Assembly: GCF_034119865.1 (NCBI RefSeq)
Contig: NZ_CP139421.1
Coordinates: 4,442,501 to 4,506,500, forward strand
DNA length: 64,000 bases
From: Algoriphagus sp. NG3
GTDB lineage: Bacteria > Bacteroidota > Bacteroidia > Cytophagales > Cyclobacteriaceae
Direction of reading: 5' to 3'
Each line of letters begins with the position of its first letter. Position 1 is the stretch's first letter. The notes under the pieces were generated by a model. That model was not told the DNA's origin. It was given only the letters and a program-made list of their open reading frames with translations, and did not search any database. Shown one piece after another: positions 52,743 to 60,448 of the stretch. Made by a program: the position numbers and the translations under genes.

Positions 52743-53191
52743 ACACCAAATTGCGTTAGGTGGTGATCGAGATGTTTATAGAATTGGTTATTCCATTCCT
52801 GGGTGGTCATTGGCCCAAAGGAAAGCGATTCCTTCCCGTCAAAATAGTTAGGCCCGTAATCAAAGGTTTTCTGCACAAAGGAGATTAATCGTTTTTTCTC
52901 CACATCGAAGTCTTTCCTCTCACTGATGATAAAGACCGGTGCGGTTCTTGAATTTCTAGGATAGGGCTTTTCGTTGACCACTCCACTTTTCACAAAGGTT
53001 TTTAACAAGAATCTCATTAAACCATTTGGCTTGGGGTGCTTATCTGTGTAGGCCATCTCATAGGCTACACTGCAGTGGGCGAGCATTTGATCTACGCTCA
53101 TTTTCCCCCAAGCCGGGGTAGAATCAGGGGAGAGCTTGTTGATTCTTTGGATCGTCTCCTCGTTGACTTTCGGGTCAAAAATATTCTTCAT
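52739..53191 (-). CDS. DUF1569 (DinB-superfamily) protein
   Basis: A 150-residue protein matching DUF1569, a four-helix DinB-like fold that often binds a metal through histidines. Seen here: MSVDQMLAHCSVAYEMAYTD with a His, GPMTTQEWNNQFYKHLDHHL with a His cluster at the end. Function unknown; thiol or metal transfer has been found in relatives. I use the ATG at 53191, as the 14 upstream codons carry no family sequence. Translationally coupled to the VOC gene. Confidence 0.82.
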   Translation of the reverse strand: MKNIFDPKVNEETIQRINKLSPDSTPAWGKMSVDQMLAHCSVAYEMAYTDKHPKPNGLMRFLLKTFVKSGVVNEKPYPRNSRTAPVFIISERKDFDVEKKRLISFVQKTFDYGPNYFDGKESLSFGPMTTQEWNNQFYKHLDHHLTQFGV

Positions 53192-53263
53192 TTTCTGTGA
53201 CGGATTTGTATAACCTAAATTAAGCAATGTCATGAGAATCCCATAACTATTAAAGATTCATTT

Positions 53264-53280
53264 GGTTTATATCATAAACC
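53264..53280 (+). promoter_or_regulatory. Operator-like dyad before the membrane protein/winged-helix pair
   Basis: GGTTTAT-ATC-ATAAACC is a perfect 7 bp inverted repeat 25 bases before the start codon. A near-identical dyad (12 of 14 arm bases) is at 54172-54188, before the next gene. Confidence 0.55.
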
Positions 53281-53305
53281 ATTTTATAATTGTAAAAAAT
53301 ATGAT

Positions 53306-53881
53306 ATGGAAAAGAGTCTAAGCAGTGCTGAGTCGCTGGCAATAATCACAGAGATGATAGCAAAAGCAAAAAAGGAAACCACCGGAGACGGAAGCTACCA
53401 GCTACTGCTCTGGGGATGGGTAGTATCGCTCTGCAATCTCGGACAGTTCGTGCTTCAAAAACTGGGCTTCGAGAAACCTTACATGGTATGGTTATTAATA
53501 ATCCCTGCAGTGATCCTCAGTGTGAGATGGGGGTACCTAAAAGCCAAGAACAGTCCTGTTAAATCACATTTGGGGATGATGGTCAATCAGATTTGGATTG
53601 CTGTGTTTGTAGGAATAGTCGTTGTCTTGAGCGCTATGCCCATACTAGGCTACAACCACAACCCGGTAATCCTACTTTTGGTAGCTGTAGGCATGTTTGC
53701 CACAGGAGCCATCATTCGGGTGAATGTATTCAAATTTGGCGCGGGAATTCTGGCAATTGGGGCTATTATTGCATTCCGGTTACCGGTAGTCGATCAAAAT
53801 CTTGCTGCTGCGGTAGCCATCATCCTAGGCTATCTGGTGCCCGGATATTATCTGAAAAATAAATATAGTGAGCGAATTTAA
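53306..53881 (+). CDS. Membrane protein paired with a winged-helix regulator, unknown
   Basis: A 191-residue protein I do not recognise by name. A charged cytoplasmic start (MEKSLSSAESLAIITEMIAK) is followed by about five hydrophobic segments. The next gene, a small winged-helix regulator, starts within its last codons (14-base overlap). Bacteroidota often carry such two-gene units of a membrane protein with a PF13601-like regulator. A perfect dyad lies in the promoter, so the pair probably controls itself. Role unknown. Confidence 0.75.
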   Translation: MEKSLSSAESLAIITEMIAKAKKETTGDGSYQLLLWGWVVSLCNLGQFVLQKLGFEKPYMVWLLIIPAVILSVRWGYLKAKNSPVKSHLGMMVNQIWIAVFVGIVVVLSAMPILGYNHNPVILLLVAVGMFATGAIIRVNVFKFGAGILAIGAIIAFRLPVVDQNLAAAVAIILGYLVPGYYLKNKYSERI

Positions 53882-54155
53882 ACCTCTGGATCCTCTACTG
53901 CATTCCCAACTTCGTCTTGCCGTGATGTCCCTTTTGATCAGCGTGGAACAGGCGGAGTTTACATTTCTCAAGGAAAAAACCGAATCGACGGCCGGCAATC
54001 TCAGTGTGCAACTGGACAAACTGGAAAAAGCTGGTTATCTGGAAATAGAAAAGTCTTTTCGCGGAAAACGACCTTTGACCAAAGCTAAAATCACTTCACA
54101 TGGAATCAGGGCATTTGAAGCTTATGTCAATGCCTTGAAAAACTACATCGGCTAA
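53868..54155 (+). CDS. Small winged-helix transcriptional regulator
   Basis: A 95-residue DNA-binding protein of the PF13601-like (ArsR/MarR-related) winged-helix group: DPLLHSQLRLAVMSLLISVE, FTFLKEKTESTAGNLSVQLD (recognition helix), KLEKAGYLEIEKSFRGKRPL. The start is a GTG at 53868, overlapping the end of the upstream gene by 14 bases, which fits coupled translation. The dyads at 53264 and 54172 are candidate operators. No sensor domain is present, so the signal may come from the membrane partner. Confidence 0.88.
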   Translation: MSEFKPLDPLLHSQLRLAVMSLLISVEQAEFTFLKEKTESTAGNLSVQLDKLEKAGYLEIEKSFRGKRPLTKAKITSHGIRAFEAYVNALKNYIG

Positions 54156-54171
54156 AAAAATTTAAATTTTA

Positions 54172-54188
54172 AGTTTACAATATAAACC
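54172..54188 (+). promoter_or_regulatory. Second copy of the winged-helix operator-like dyad
   Basis: AGTTTAC-AAT-ATAAACC, 10 bases before the start of the frameshifted gene at 54199. It matches the perfect dyad at 53264-53280 in spacing and in 12 of 14 arm bases. Confidence 0.5.
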
Positions 54189-54198
54189 AATTTACGCT

Positions 54199-54704
54199 AT
54201 GAATAATTTACTTCTAATTCTCTTGATCAGCCTGCCATTAGTGGCATCTTCACAAAATTTTGAATTGAACAAAGAAGCGCAACAAGAGCTAAAAAAGCTG
54301 GAATTCTTACTGGGGGAATGGAGAGGAAACGGCTGGATGATGAATCAGAGCCAGGAAAAAATGCCTTTTGATCAGACAGAAAAAGTCACCTTAAAAGTGG
54401 GTGGAACTGCTATCCTGATAGAAGGACAGGGGGAAGCCAATGGCCAAAATGTCCATAATGCTCTGGCTATTATCAGAATGGGGGACGAAACGGGCAAATA
54501 TGACTTCCACTCCTACCTACAAAGCAATCAGCAGGGTGCCTACAAGGCCGAATCGGAGATGTGTTCTACTGGTACCCCACGGATAACGTCAGATACGTGA
54601 TCAAGATCAATGAAAAGGGACAATGGCACGAAATAGGAGAGGCAAATGCAGGGGGGACTTGGTACCAGTTTCTGGAAATGACTTTGGACAAAGTGACTGA
54701 CTAA
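54199..54704 (+). pseudogene. Frameshifted secreted protein (lipocalin-like, DUF1579-type)
   Basis: The frame from ATG 54199 has a signal peptide (LLILLISLPLVASSQ) and a lipocalin-like LEFLLGEWRGNGW, then runs to a stop at 54598-54600 through a nonsense tail after QQGAYKA. The frame one base back continues the protein: GDVFYWYPTDNVRYVIKINE then KGQWHEIGEANAGGTWYQFL, to the TAA at 54702-54704. One extra base near 54548 (AAGGCC to AAGGCCC) would restore KA-RIGDVFYW, giving about 168 residues. So this is a single-base deletion in the genome or a sequencing error. The function of the family is unknown; it may carry a hydrophobic ligand. Confidence 0.8.
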
Positions 54705-54828
54705 GGTAATGACGGGGATATCGCTGGCTCTCCATCCTGTCCTTCAGATAGATCCGACTGGAGACTACTCATATCGGAGTAGTGTTCCAGTTGTTTCTCC
54801 AGATCCATCATCACAACACACCTTACCC

Positions 54829-56706
54829 TTAATCCAAAATAACTTTTTCCCGCTTCGGATATTTTACCTCATACTGGAGTTTGAGCTCTTGCTGAGCACC
54901 AGGTGGCAGTGATAGAGACCAAGTTATCTTTCCTGTTTGGGGATCCAAGCTCCCTCCAGAAAGCGCTAAAGCCTGGACAGAAATATCTGAATTGACAGAG
55001 ACGGGCAGCTGGTCTGTCACATCTATTGTCACGGACTGAGATTTGTTGTTTTTGACAATGATTTTGTACTCTCTGCTTTCGGTGATATTAGATCCAATTG
55101 CCCTTTTCCTGGAGAACTCATCATTTTTCTCCCGCTGGATGACAATGCTCCTATCCCGACCCATAGAGATCTCCAGTGTATCCTGAAGGGAAGAACCGTT
55201 TAAAATCGATCTCCCCACAAATCCATCTTCAAAGTACAGATTACTTTCCCCTTCGAGCAGACTGTATTTGCTCCAGTCCGAGATTTCGGCGATCAGAAAC
55301 GCGTCGTTATCCAGCTTTGGAACTACAGAATAACGATAGGAAGCATCCACTTGGTAGTTTTTGAGATCAACCAAAGTTTTCTCCCCATTGGATTTGATAG
55401 AGTAAGGTTCAGCAACCTCGATTTCTACGGTGGTCTGGTTTTCCACAACAGAGGTTTGTAAAGCAGGAGCTGGGGCTGCATCCAAAGAATTTGCTCCTCT
55501 TATACGGACATTTGCTCCGGTCATTGTTTTCTTCTCCTGGGCGCCATAACCAACCACGACCATCTCTTGCAAAGCATAAGTATCCTCTTGCAGCGAAATA
55601 TTCATGGTAGATGAAGTAATTGCCACCTCACTAGCCTGAAAACCGATAAAGTTCACATTTAGATATGTTGCGCCAGAAGGAAGGGTCAGTGAGTAATTTC
55701 CTTCTGAATCAGAAACCGTACCTATAGATGTGCCAGTAACCGCTACACTTGCCCCTGGAATGGGGCTACCATCCGCACCGCTGACAATCCGCCCAGAGAC
55801 AGATCCAAAGTTTTGGGTACGGGGATTGAAGGTGGTCAATCTGGCAAAATTCAGCTCCCACTTTTCCAATTCGGGGATTTGACCTCCTTGATTAGGGTTG
55901 CCATTGGAAAACCTGAGTTTGACATCTTTCCAATCCACCCCTGTGTTCTGATAGACTTCTGCCTTATAGGTAAGTGAAAGTGGGGAACTGACATTCTTCA
56001 CCCGCACATCATATTTTGGATACCAGCCTGCATTAGCGACCAGATAGTTTATTTCAAGGTCAGCATTTCCGGCCACCTCGGATTTTACCCGTATTCTTAT
56101 TTCAGACGTGGCTTCGTTAGCTGACAGCTGCATCGCCGAGATTTGGTTCAAAAGCTTATTGATATTTTCCTCTTCTCTCTGTAGGCTAGCTTGGATATTC
56201 AGTTCTTCTGACTTGATTTTCATCAGTTCTGCATCGTAAAAATCCATAGCCTGCTTCAATTCTGAAAGGCTAGATCCATTCTGAGTTCCCCCTATATTTT
56301 TATTCGCATTTAGCAAACTTGTTTTTTCCTTCAGTACGTCCAATCGTCCCCGCTCTTTATCCATGTTTTGTTGAATTGCTGAAACAGAATCCTGAAGAGC
56401 ATTCACTTTTTCAGAAAACCTCTGCTCGGAAAGGTAATCCAAGCGCTTATTAACTCCTTGGATAATGAAATCTCCAGAGCCTCTTACCTGGATGCTTTTT
56501 TCATCCACATAAGGGGAAAGTCCCTTGATCACAATATAGGATTCTCCTGTGGAGAGCTGCCCAGAAGCAGTTTCGAAAATTTGTGCACCTGTGAGAAATA
56601 CGGTCACTTCCTGAATTTCGGATGTGAAGGTAGATTCCTTGATTTCCTGGCAAAAACCCAAAACAGGGAGAAAAGCGAAAGCGAGTAAAAAGAGTTGTTT
56701 TATCAT
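54829..56706 (-). CDS. DUF4139 (MuiA-like) protein with inserted SusC-plug-like domain
   Basis: A 625-residue secreted protein (signal ending LPVLGFCQ). N-terminal DUF4140-like domain (ESTFTSEIQEVTVFLTGAQI), a coiled-coil of about 100 residues, then the DUF4139 domain (ADLEINYLVANAGWYPKYDV). Into this domain, at about residues 300-410, a carboxypeptidase-regulatory-like domain is inserted (VSGRIVSGADGSPIPGASVA, SEGNYSLTLPSG), followed by VVVGYGAQEKKTMTGA and IRGANSL, which are the plug motifs of SusC/RagA TonB-dependent receptors. No barrel follows; DUF4139 resumes. It may thus bind a SusC partner or TonB. Function unknown. Confidence 0.82.
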   Translation of the reverse strand: MIKQLFLLAFAFLPVLGFCQEIKESTFTSEIQEVTVFLTGAQIFETASGQLSTGESYIVIKGLSPYVDEKSIQVRGSGDFIIQGVNKRLDYLSEQRFSEKVNALQDSVSAIQQNMDKERGRLDVLKEKTSLLNANKNIGGTQNGSSLSELKQAMDFYDAELMKIKSEELNIQASLQREEENINKLLNQISAMQLSANEATSEIRIRVKSEVAGNADLEINYLVANAGWYPKYDVRVKNVSSPLSLTYKAEVYQNTGVDWKDVKLRFSNGNPNQGGQIPELEKWELNFARLTTFNPRTQNFGSVSGRIVSGADGSPIPGASVAVTGTSIGTVSDSEGNYSLTLPSGATYLNVNFIGFQASEVAITSSTMNISLQEDTYALQEMVVVGYGAQEKKTMTGANVRIRGANSLDAAPAPALQTSVVENQTTVEIEVAEPYSIKSNGEKTLVDLKNYQVDASYRYSVVPKLDNDAFLIAEISDWSKYSLLEGESNLYFEDGFVGRSILNGSSLQDTLEISMGRDRSIVIQREKNDEFSRKRAIGSNITESREYKIIVKNNKSQSVTIDVTDQLPVSVNSDISVQALALSGGSLDPQTGKITWSLSLPPGAQQELKLQYEVKYPKREKVILD

Positions 56707-56794
56707 GTAAAGTGTGTTGAACTACTTAATGAAGTAAAAATCTGACACTTTACGAAATCCTGGATAATACCTTGTGTTAAAAAAACATGTAAAA

Positions 56795-56828
56795 TTAAAA
56801 AAGCCCGACTAATGGGATTAGTCGGGCT
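56795..56828 (-). terminator. Terminator after the PfpI-family gene
   Basis: AGCCCGACTAAT and ATTAGTCGGGCT pair perfectly over 12 bp around a three-base loop, with TTTTTT following on the - strand. Confidence 0.9.
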
Positions 56829-56837
56829 CCTACGCTA

Positions 56838-57398
56838 TTAGGCAGTTTGTCCTGCATGCTTTCCTTCCCGGAATTCCTCCACCATTTTCTTGTTGAAGGC
56901 GGGTAAATCTTTAGGACTTCGGGAAGTGACCAAGCCATTATCTACGACGACTTCTTCATCAACCCACTTTGCCCCTGCATTTTCCAGATCCTTTCTAATT
57001 GCAGCAAATGAAGTCAGGGTCCTGCCTTTGACCACTTCCGCTTCGATAAGCATCTGGGGGCCATGACAGATTGCCGCTACTGGTTTGTGGTCTTCAAAAA
57101 AGCTCTTCACGAAATCCACTGAAGCCTGATCTCTTCTCAGCAAATCAGGGTTGATCACCCCTCCGGGGATTAAAAGAGAATCAAAGTCTGAAGCACTTAC
57201 TTGATCCACACGGGCATCAACTTTTATCTTATCACTCCAATTTTTATCTTTCCAGCCCTTGATCTCATCATTCTCGGGAGATATCAGCAGCACCTCAGCC
57301 CCTTCCTTCTCCAGCGCACGTTTAGGTTCTACAAGCTCGGATTCTTCAAATCCATTCGTAGCCAAAATAGCGACTCTTACATCTTTTAATAAACTCAT
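56838..57398 (-). CDS. DJ-1/PfpI-family protein
   Basis: A 186-residue PfpI-like protein (type 1 glutamine amidotransferase fold). The nucleophile elbow is AAICHGPQMLIEA (Cys near residue 111), with LIPGGVINPDLLRRD, and RSPKDLPAFNKKMVEEF at the end. Members act as proteases, deglycases or chaperones of stress response; which applies here is open. I use the ATG at 57398, as an earlier ATG at 57434 would lie inside a long hairpin in the leader. Strong terminator follows. Confidence 0.88.
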   Translation of the reverse strand: MSLLKDVRVAILATNGFEESELVEPKRALEKEGAEVLLISPENDEIKGWKDKNWSDKIKVDARVDQVSASDFDSLLIPGGVINPDLLRRDQASVDFVKSFFEDHKPVAAICHGPQMLIEAEVVKGRTLTSFAAIRKDLENAGAKWVDEEVVVDNGLVTSRSPKDLPAFNKKMVEEFREGKHAGQTA

Positions 57399-57420
57399 AA
57401 TAGTTGTGGTTAAGTTGGCA

Positions 57421-57463
57421 ATTGCTTTCAACAAATCGAAAGCAGCTCCGCTTTCGAAGCAAT
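57421..57463 (-). promoter_or_regulatory. Long hairpin in the PfpI gene leader
   Basis: TCGAAAGC (57436-57443) and GCTTTCGA (57450-57457) pair perfectly around six bases; outside, ATTGCT (57421-57426) pairs with AGCAAT (57458-57463). It ends 23 bases before the start codon, so it could be an operator or a translational control. Confidence 0.45.
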
Positions 57464-57601
57464 GTAAAATCCGCCAACTCTATACCACATAGTAGAATCA
57501 TTGCCTACCGGATTTAAAGCAGGGTTCTTGTTAACGTACGTCCCTAGGCATTCCACAATATGAGAATTACCTGCTCATACTTGGGATAAAAAACCATTAT
57601 T

Positions 57602-57620
57602 TAGGGCCTGCTGAAAAACG
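57602..57620. repeat. Solo end of the MITE-like element
   Basis: TAGGGCCTGCTGAAAAACG matches the inverted ends of the element at 60088-60350 (18 of 19 with two changes in the best alignment to its right end). No partner end is near. It lies just after the stop of the amidase gene on the - strand. Confidence 0.45.
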
Positions 57621-57629
57621 CTATTAATA

Positions 57630-58619
57630 TTACCAGAACTCAAGGTAATTTTTACTTACCCATTTTTCTTCCAGGCTCAATTTGCACCATCCATTCCGCT
57701 CTTGGGAGATAAAGACTTCTTCGGATTTCATCAAATTATCCACTACACTGTACCCGGTACCTGGACCACTCCTTACACGAAGCACATTCGCATTGATTGT
57801 AGCTCTTTTGACTTCTGTAGTGTATTTGCCATATACCCAATGAGACTGGCTGTTTGAGATTTTAAGCCAGCCATTTGATTCCTCATAAATTCTCAAAACA
57901 GCTCCTAATTGGGCGGCTTCTCTATCCGAAACTTTGGGAGCTGTCCCCTGAGGTCCAGTACGGATATTCAAGGAATTGGCAGTCACTACAACGTATTTCT
58001 CAATTCCAGCTGGAATATGTGGTAAAATCTGCCTTTGAAGATGCTGCTCCACTAAGGGAAGAAAATTGGAAGTGCAGTCATCCACTTTGTTTCCTCCAAA
58101 GAAATTGGAACCAGGACAGGACTTATTTCCGCCAGTGCCATTATTTCTCTTCCCGGTGCTCAAATCGAACCAATGATGGTAAATGATGCTAAAGGTATTC
58201 ACAGGCAGTCTGAACTTATCACAAAGCGCAGCAGTCATCTGAACAATGGCTAATCTGTGCTCGCTGGTCATGGTATCTCCATTGATATCAAAATTACCAA
58301 GATGCTCTATGCAGATAGAATCACGGTTTGCACCAAAAATACATGCCGGTGTAGCCTCCAATGATCTGCCCGTGACAATAGTACCATCTGGAAAACTGGT
58401 AAAATGCTGTCCAATGTCACTCCAGCCGTTGTTTCTTACATGGTAGTTTTTCATCGCCAATTGCCTTTCAAAATGATTTCTACCATTGAAATGGCTGTAA
58501 TCAGGACTCCAGGTGTGATGCTGCTGTATAGTGAGTATAGTTCTGGCGATGCGCTGGGACTGAATCCAAGATGCAAATTCATCGATATCCATTTTCAAAA
58601 AACCGTTTTTGCTTTCCAT
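57630..58619 (-). CDS. N-acetylmuramoyl-L-alanine amidase (PGRP type) with two SH3 domains
   Basis: A 329-residue protein. Residues about 10-190 are a peptidoglycan-recognition (Amidase_2) domain with zinc ligands in QHHTWSP and YHHWFDL and a CPG near its end (NKSCPGSNFFGG). SH3-type domains follow at about 208-270 (ANSLNIRTGPQGTAPKVSD) and 273-329 (ANVLRVRSGPGTGYSVVDNL). No signal peptide is visible, so it may be released by lysis or by another route; many Bacteroidota phage-like or effector amidases look alike. It cleaves the MurNAc-L-Ala bond. Confidence 0.88.
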   Translation of the reverse strand: MESKNGFLKMDIDEFASWIQSQRIARTILTIQQHHTWSPDYSHFNGRNHFERQLAMKNYHVRNNGWSDIGQHFTSFPDGTIVTGRSLEATPACIFGANRDSICIEHLGNFDINGDTMTSEHRLAIVQMTAALCDKFRLPVNTFSIIYHHWFDLSTGKRNNGTGGNKSCPGSNFFGGNKVDDCTSNFLPLVEQHLQRQILPHIPAGIEKYVVVTANSLNIRTGPQGTAPKVSDREAAQLGAVLRIYEESNGWLKISNSQSHWVYGKYTTEVKRATINANVLRVRSGPGTGYSVVDNLMKSEEVFISQERNGWCKLSLEEKWVSKNYLEFW

Positions 58620-58823
58620 AGGGCTGTTTGATTAAAAGTGAAAAATAATGATTTTAAATTTAACAAAAATCTCTTTCGCATTGAATATGAATCACTTATA
58701 ATTTTACTTCAAAATACCTTCTATGCGTATTAAACGAATTCTATAAAGAGAACTGAATTTCTGCGTAATTTCAAAACAGGTTTTCAACTCACTCAATTCC
58801 CTTATCTTCTATACCGTCTTCCC

Positions 58824-59426
58824 ATGAAACACATTGGCTTGATTACACTTATTTTTATCTGGGCTATTCATTCCTTATTCGCACAGGATGATTATAGATC
58901 CGCCATAATAGACTTCCAGCAAGAACTGAATGAGGAATATAAAGACCCGGAGAAATCCCCTCTTCCAGCCAAGGAGATGAAGAAATTCAAGAGCCATGAT
59001 TTTTATCCGATAGATGAAAAGTACCGTGTGACTGCCAGCTTTGAAAAGCTCCCTGCGCCAAGCTTATTCCAAATGAAAACAACAGCCAATACACTAAGTG
59101 ACTACGATGTGTATGGAATTGCCACATTCACTCTTGGGGACAAGGAGTATCGGCTCACAATATATCAAAGTCACCGGCTAAGGACTCAGGAGAAGTACAA
59201 AGACTATCTATTCCTTCCTTTCACCGATCAAACCAATGGAGATGAAACGTATGGAGGAGGAAGATACATGGGCTTGACAATTCCGGAAGGCGACTCCATA
59301 GAGTTGGATTTCAACAAGGCCTACAATCCTTATTGTGCGTATGCGAGTAACTATGCATGTCCCATACCTCCCAAGGAAAACGACCTGGAGATAGCTATTA
59401 AAGCTGGGGTAAAATCACCCAAATAG
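58824..59426 (+). CDS. DUF1684 secreted protein
   Basis: A 200-residue protein with signal peptide (FIWAIHSLFAQ) and a DUF1684 domain: EYKDPEKSPLPAKEMKKFKS, FYPIDEKYRVTASFEK, GIATFTLGDKEYRLTIYQS, YKDYLFLPFTDQTNGDETYG, and the strongly conserved DFNKAYNPYCAYASNYACPI with Cys pair and PPKENDL. Small periplasmic beta protein, probably metal- or heme-related; no function known. Single gene. Confidence 0.88.
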   Translation: MKHIGLITLIFIWAIHSLFAQDDYRSAIIDFQQELNEEYKDPEKSPLPAKEMKKFKSHDFYPIDEKYRVTASFEKLPAPSLFQMKTTANTLSDYDVYGIATFTLGDKEYRLTIYQSHRLRTQEKYKDYLFLPFTDQTNGDETYGGGRYMGLTIPEGDSIELDFNKAYNPYCAYASNYACPIPPKENDLEIAIKAGVKSPK

Positions 59427-59472
59427 AATCACCCTAAGACCTGTTCCAATCATCACCACTGCATACCCGTAC

Positions 59473-59510
59473 AAAAGACTGCCAGAATACAGGTATCCGG
59501 ACAGCCTTTT
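59473..59510. terminator. Hairpin between converging genes
   Basis: AAAAGaCTGcC and GgaCAGcCTTTT pair imperfectly; A and T runs outside suit termination from both sides. It lies between the ends of the DUF1684 and DoxX genes. Confidence 0.4.
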
Positions 59511-59526
59511 GAGAAAATAATAGCTC

Positions 59527-59970
59527 TTACCATCTCGGATGTTCCTTCATGTAATTGTCCAGCGAGAACTTGCCTGATCCATAAACGAGGAAAACGAGGA
59601 GTAAGATCAGAACAAGAAGAGACATCTCAAATTCCAGATTATTGGATATAGAAAGGAATCCCGCCTCTATATTCACGAAGAATACCGCTACAAATAATAT
59701 GGGAAGTTGGAATAGAATAGCAAACCTGGTCACCAAGCCTAAAGCAATAAGACAGCCACCAACTAAGTGGGCAAATGCCACATAATGTGCCAAGCCTAGG
59801 TTGAAAAACTGCAGATCCTTATTTGCCATCAGATCCATCAAGGCACCTGTATTGGAGATAAACAGTACGCCTTTGTACAGGATAAACAATCCGAGCAAAA
59901 TTCTGAGAAAGTCTATCCACTGGGGATGATGCCTATCAGCCCAGGATTCAATTTTAGTTATAGCATTCAT
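59527..59970 (-). CDS. DoxX-family membrane protein
   Basis: A 147-residue inner-membrane protein with four hydrophobic segments. FLRILLGLFILYKGVLFISN and HLVGGCLIALGLVTRFAILF are typical of DoxX/DoxD. In some bacteria DoxX joins superoxide dismutase and a rhodanese in an oxidoreductase complex; neither is encoded here. Single gene with short leader. Role unknown. Confidence 0.85.
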   Translation of the reverse strand: MNAITKIESWADRHHPQWIDFLRILLGLFILYKGVLFISNTGALMDLMANKDLQFFNLGLAHYVAFAHLVGGCLIALGLVTRFAILFQLPILFVAVFFVNIEAGFLSISNNLEFEMSLLVLILLLVFLVYGSGKFSLDNYMKEHPRW

Positions 59971-60087
59971 GTCATTTTGGGTTTAGTACACTATTAAGTT
60001 ACAAAAAAACCATAACAATACTGTATTTTAGACAGTTACGGTGACACATATAAAAATACCTCCCAAGAAAAATACGCTCAGATTACC

Positions 60088-60350
60088 TAGGGCTTGCTGA
60101 AAAAGTCTCAGTTATGCCAGATTCAAGGCGGCCGAGTGAAGATGTATGCTTATACTTCGAATGAGGCCAACGTAGAAGATGGTATGGCTGAGGCTAGCTT
60201 GAAAATCTTGGTTTTATGATTTTCTGATGCATGAATAAGGTCTTATAGTCGTTAAAAAGCTTGCACTTGCTGAAAAACCGCTCGCATGAAAAATGAGCCA
60301 ATCAGTCAAAATGATAGCTTTTAATTTATTGCGTTTTTCAACATGCCCTA
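60088..60350. mobile_element. MITE-like element with inverted ends
   Basis: The ends TAGGGCTTGCTGAAAAAGTC (60088-60107) and the complement of 60331-60350 (TAGGGCATGTTGAAAAACGC) agree at 16 of 20 positions and both begin at TA, compatible with TA target duplication. Inside, CTTGCTGAAAAA recurs exactly at 60266-60277. No open frame of use is inside, so any transposase would act from elsewhere. A solo end lies at 57602. Confidence 0.6.
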
Positions 60351-60394
60351 CTTAGTCTGTTCCTTGAAAATAACTGAGCAAACAAAATGAACAT

Positions 60395-60428
60395 AAAAAA
60401 AGCCCCTACAACTGTTTCTGCAGGGGCT
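60395..60428 (-). terminator. Terminator after gldJ-like gene
   Basis: AGCCCCT (60401-60407) pairs with AGGGGCT (60422-60428) and on the - strand seven T follow. It begins 20 bases after the stop at 60449. Confidence 0.8.
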
Positions 60429-60448
60429 TGAATACTGTTTTTTGACTT

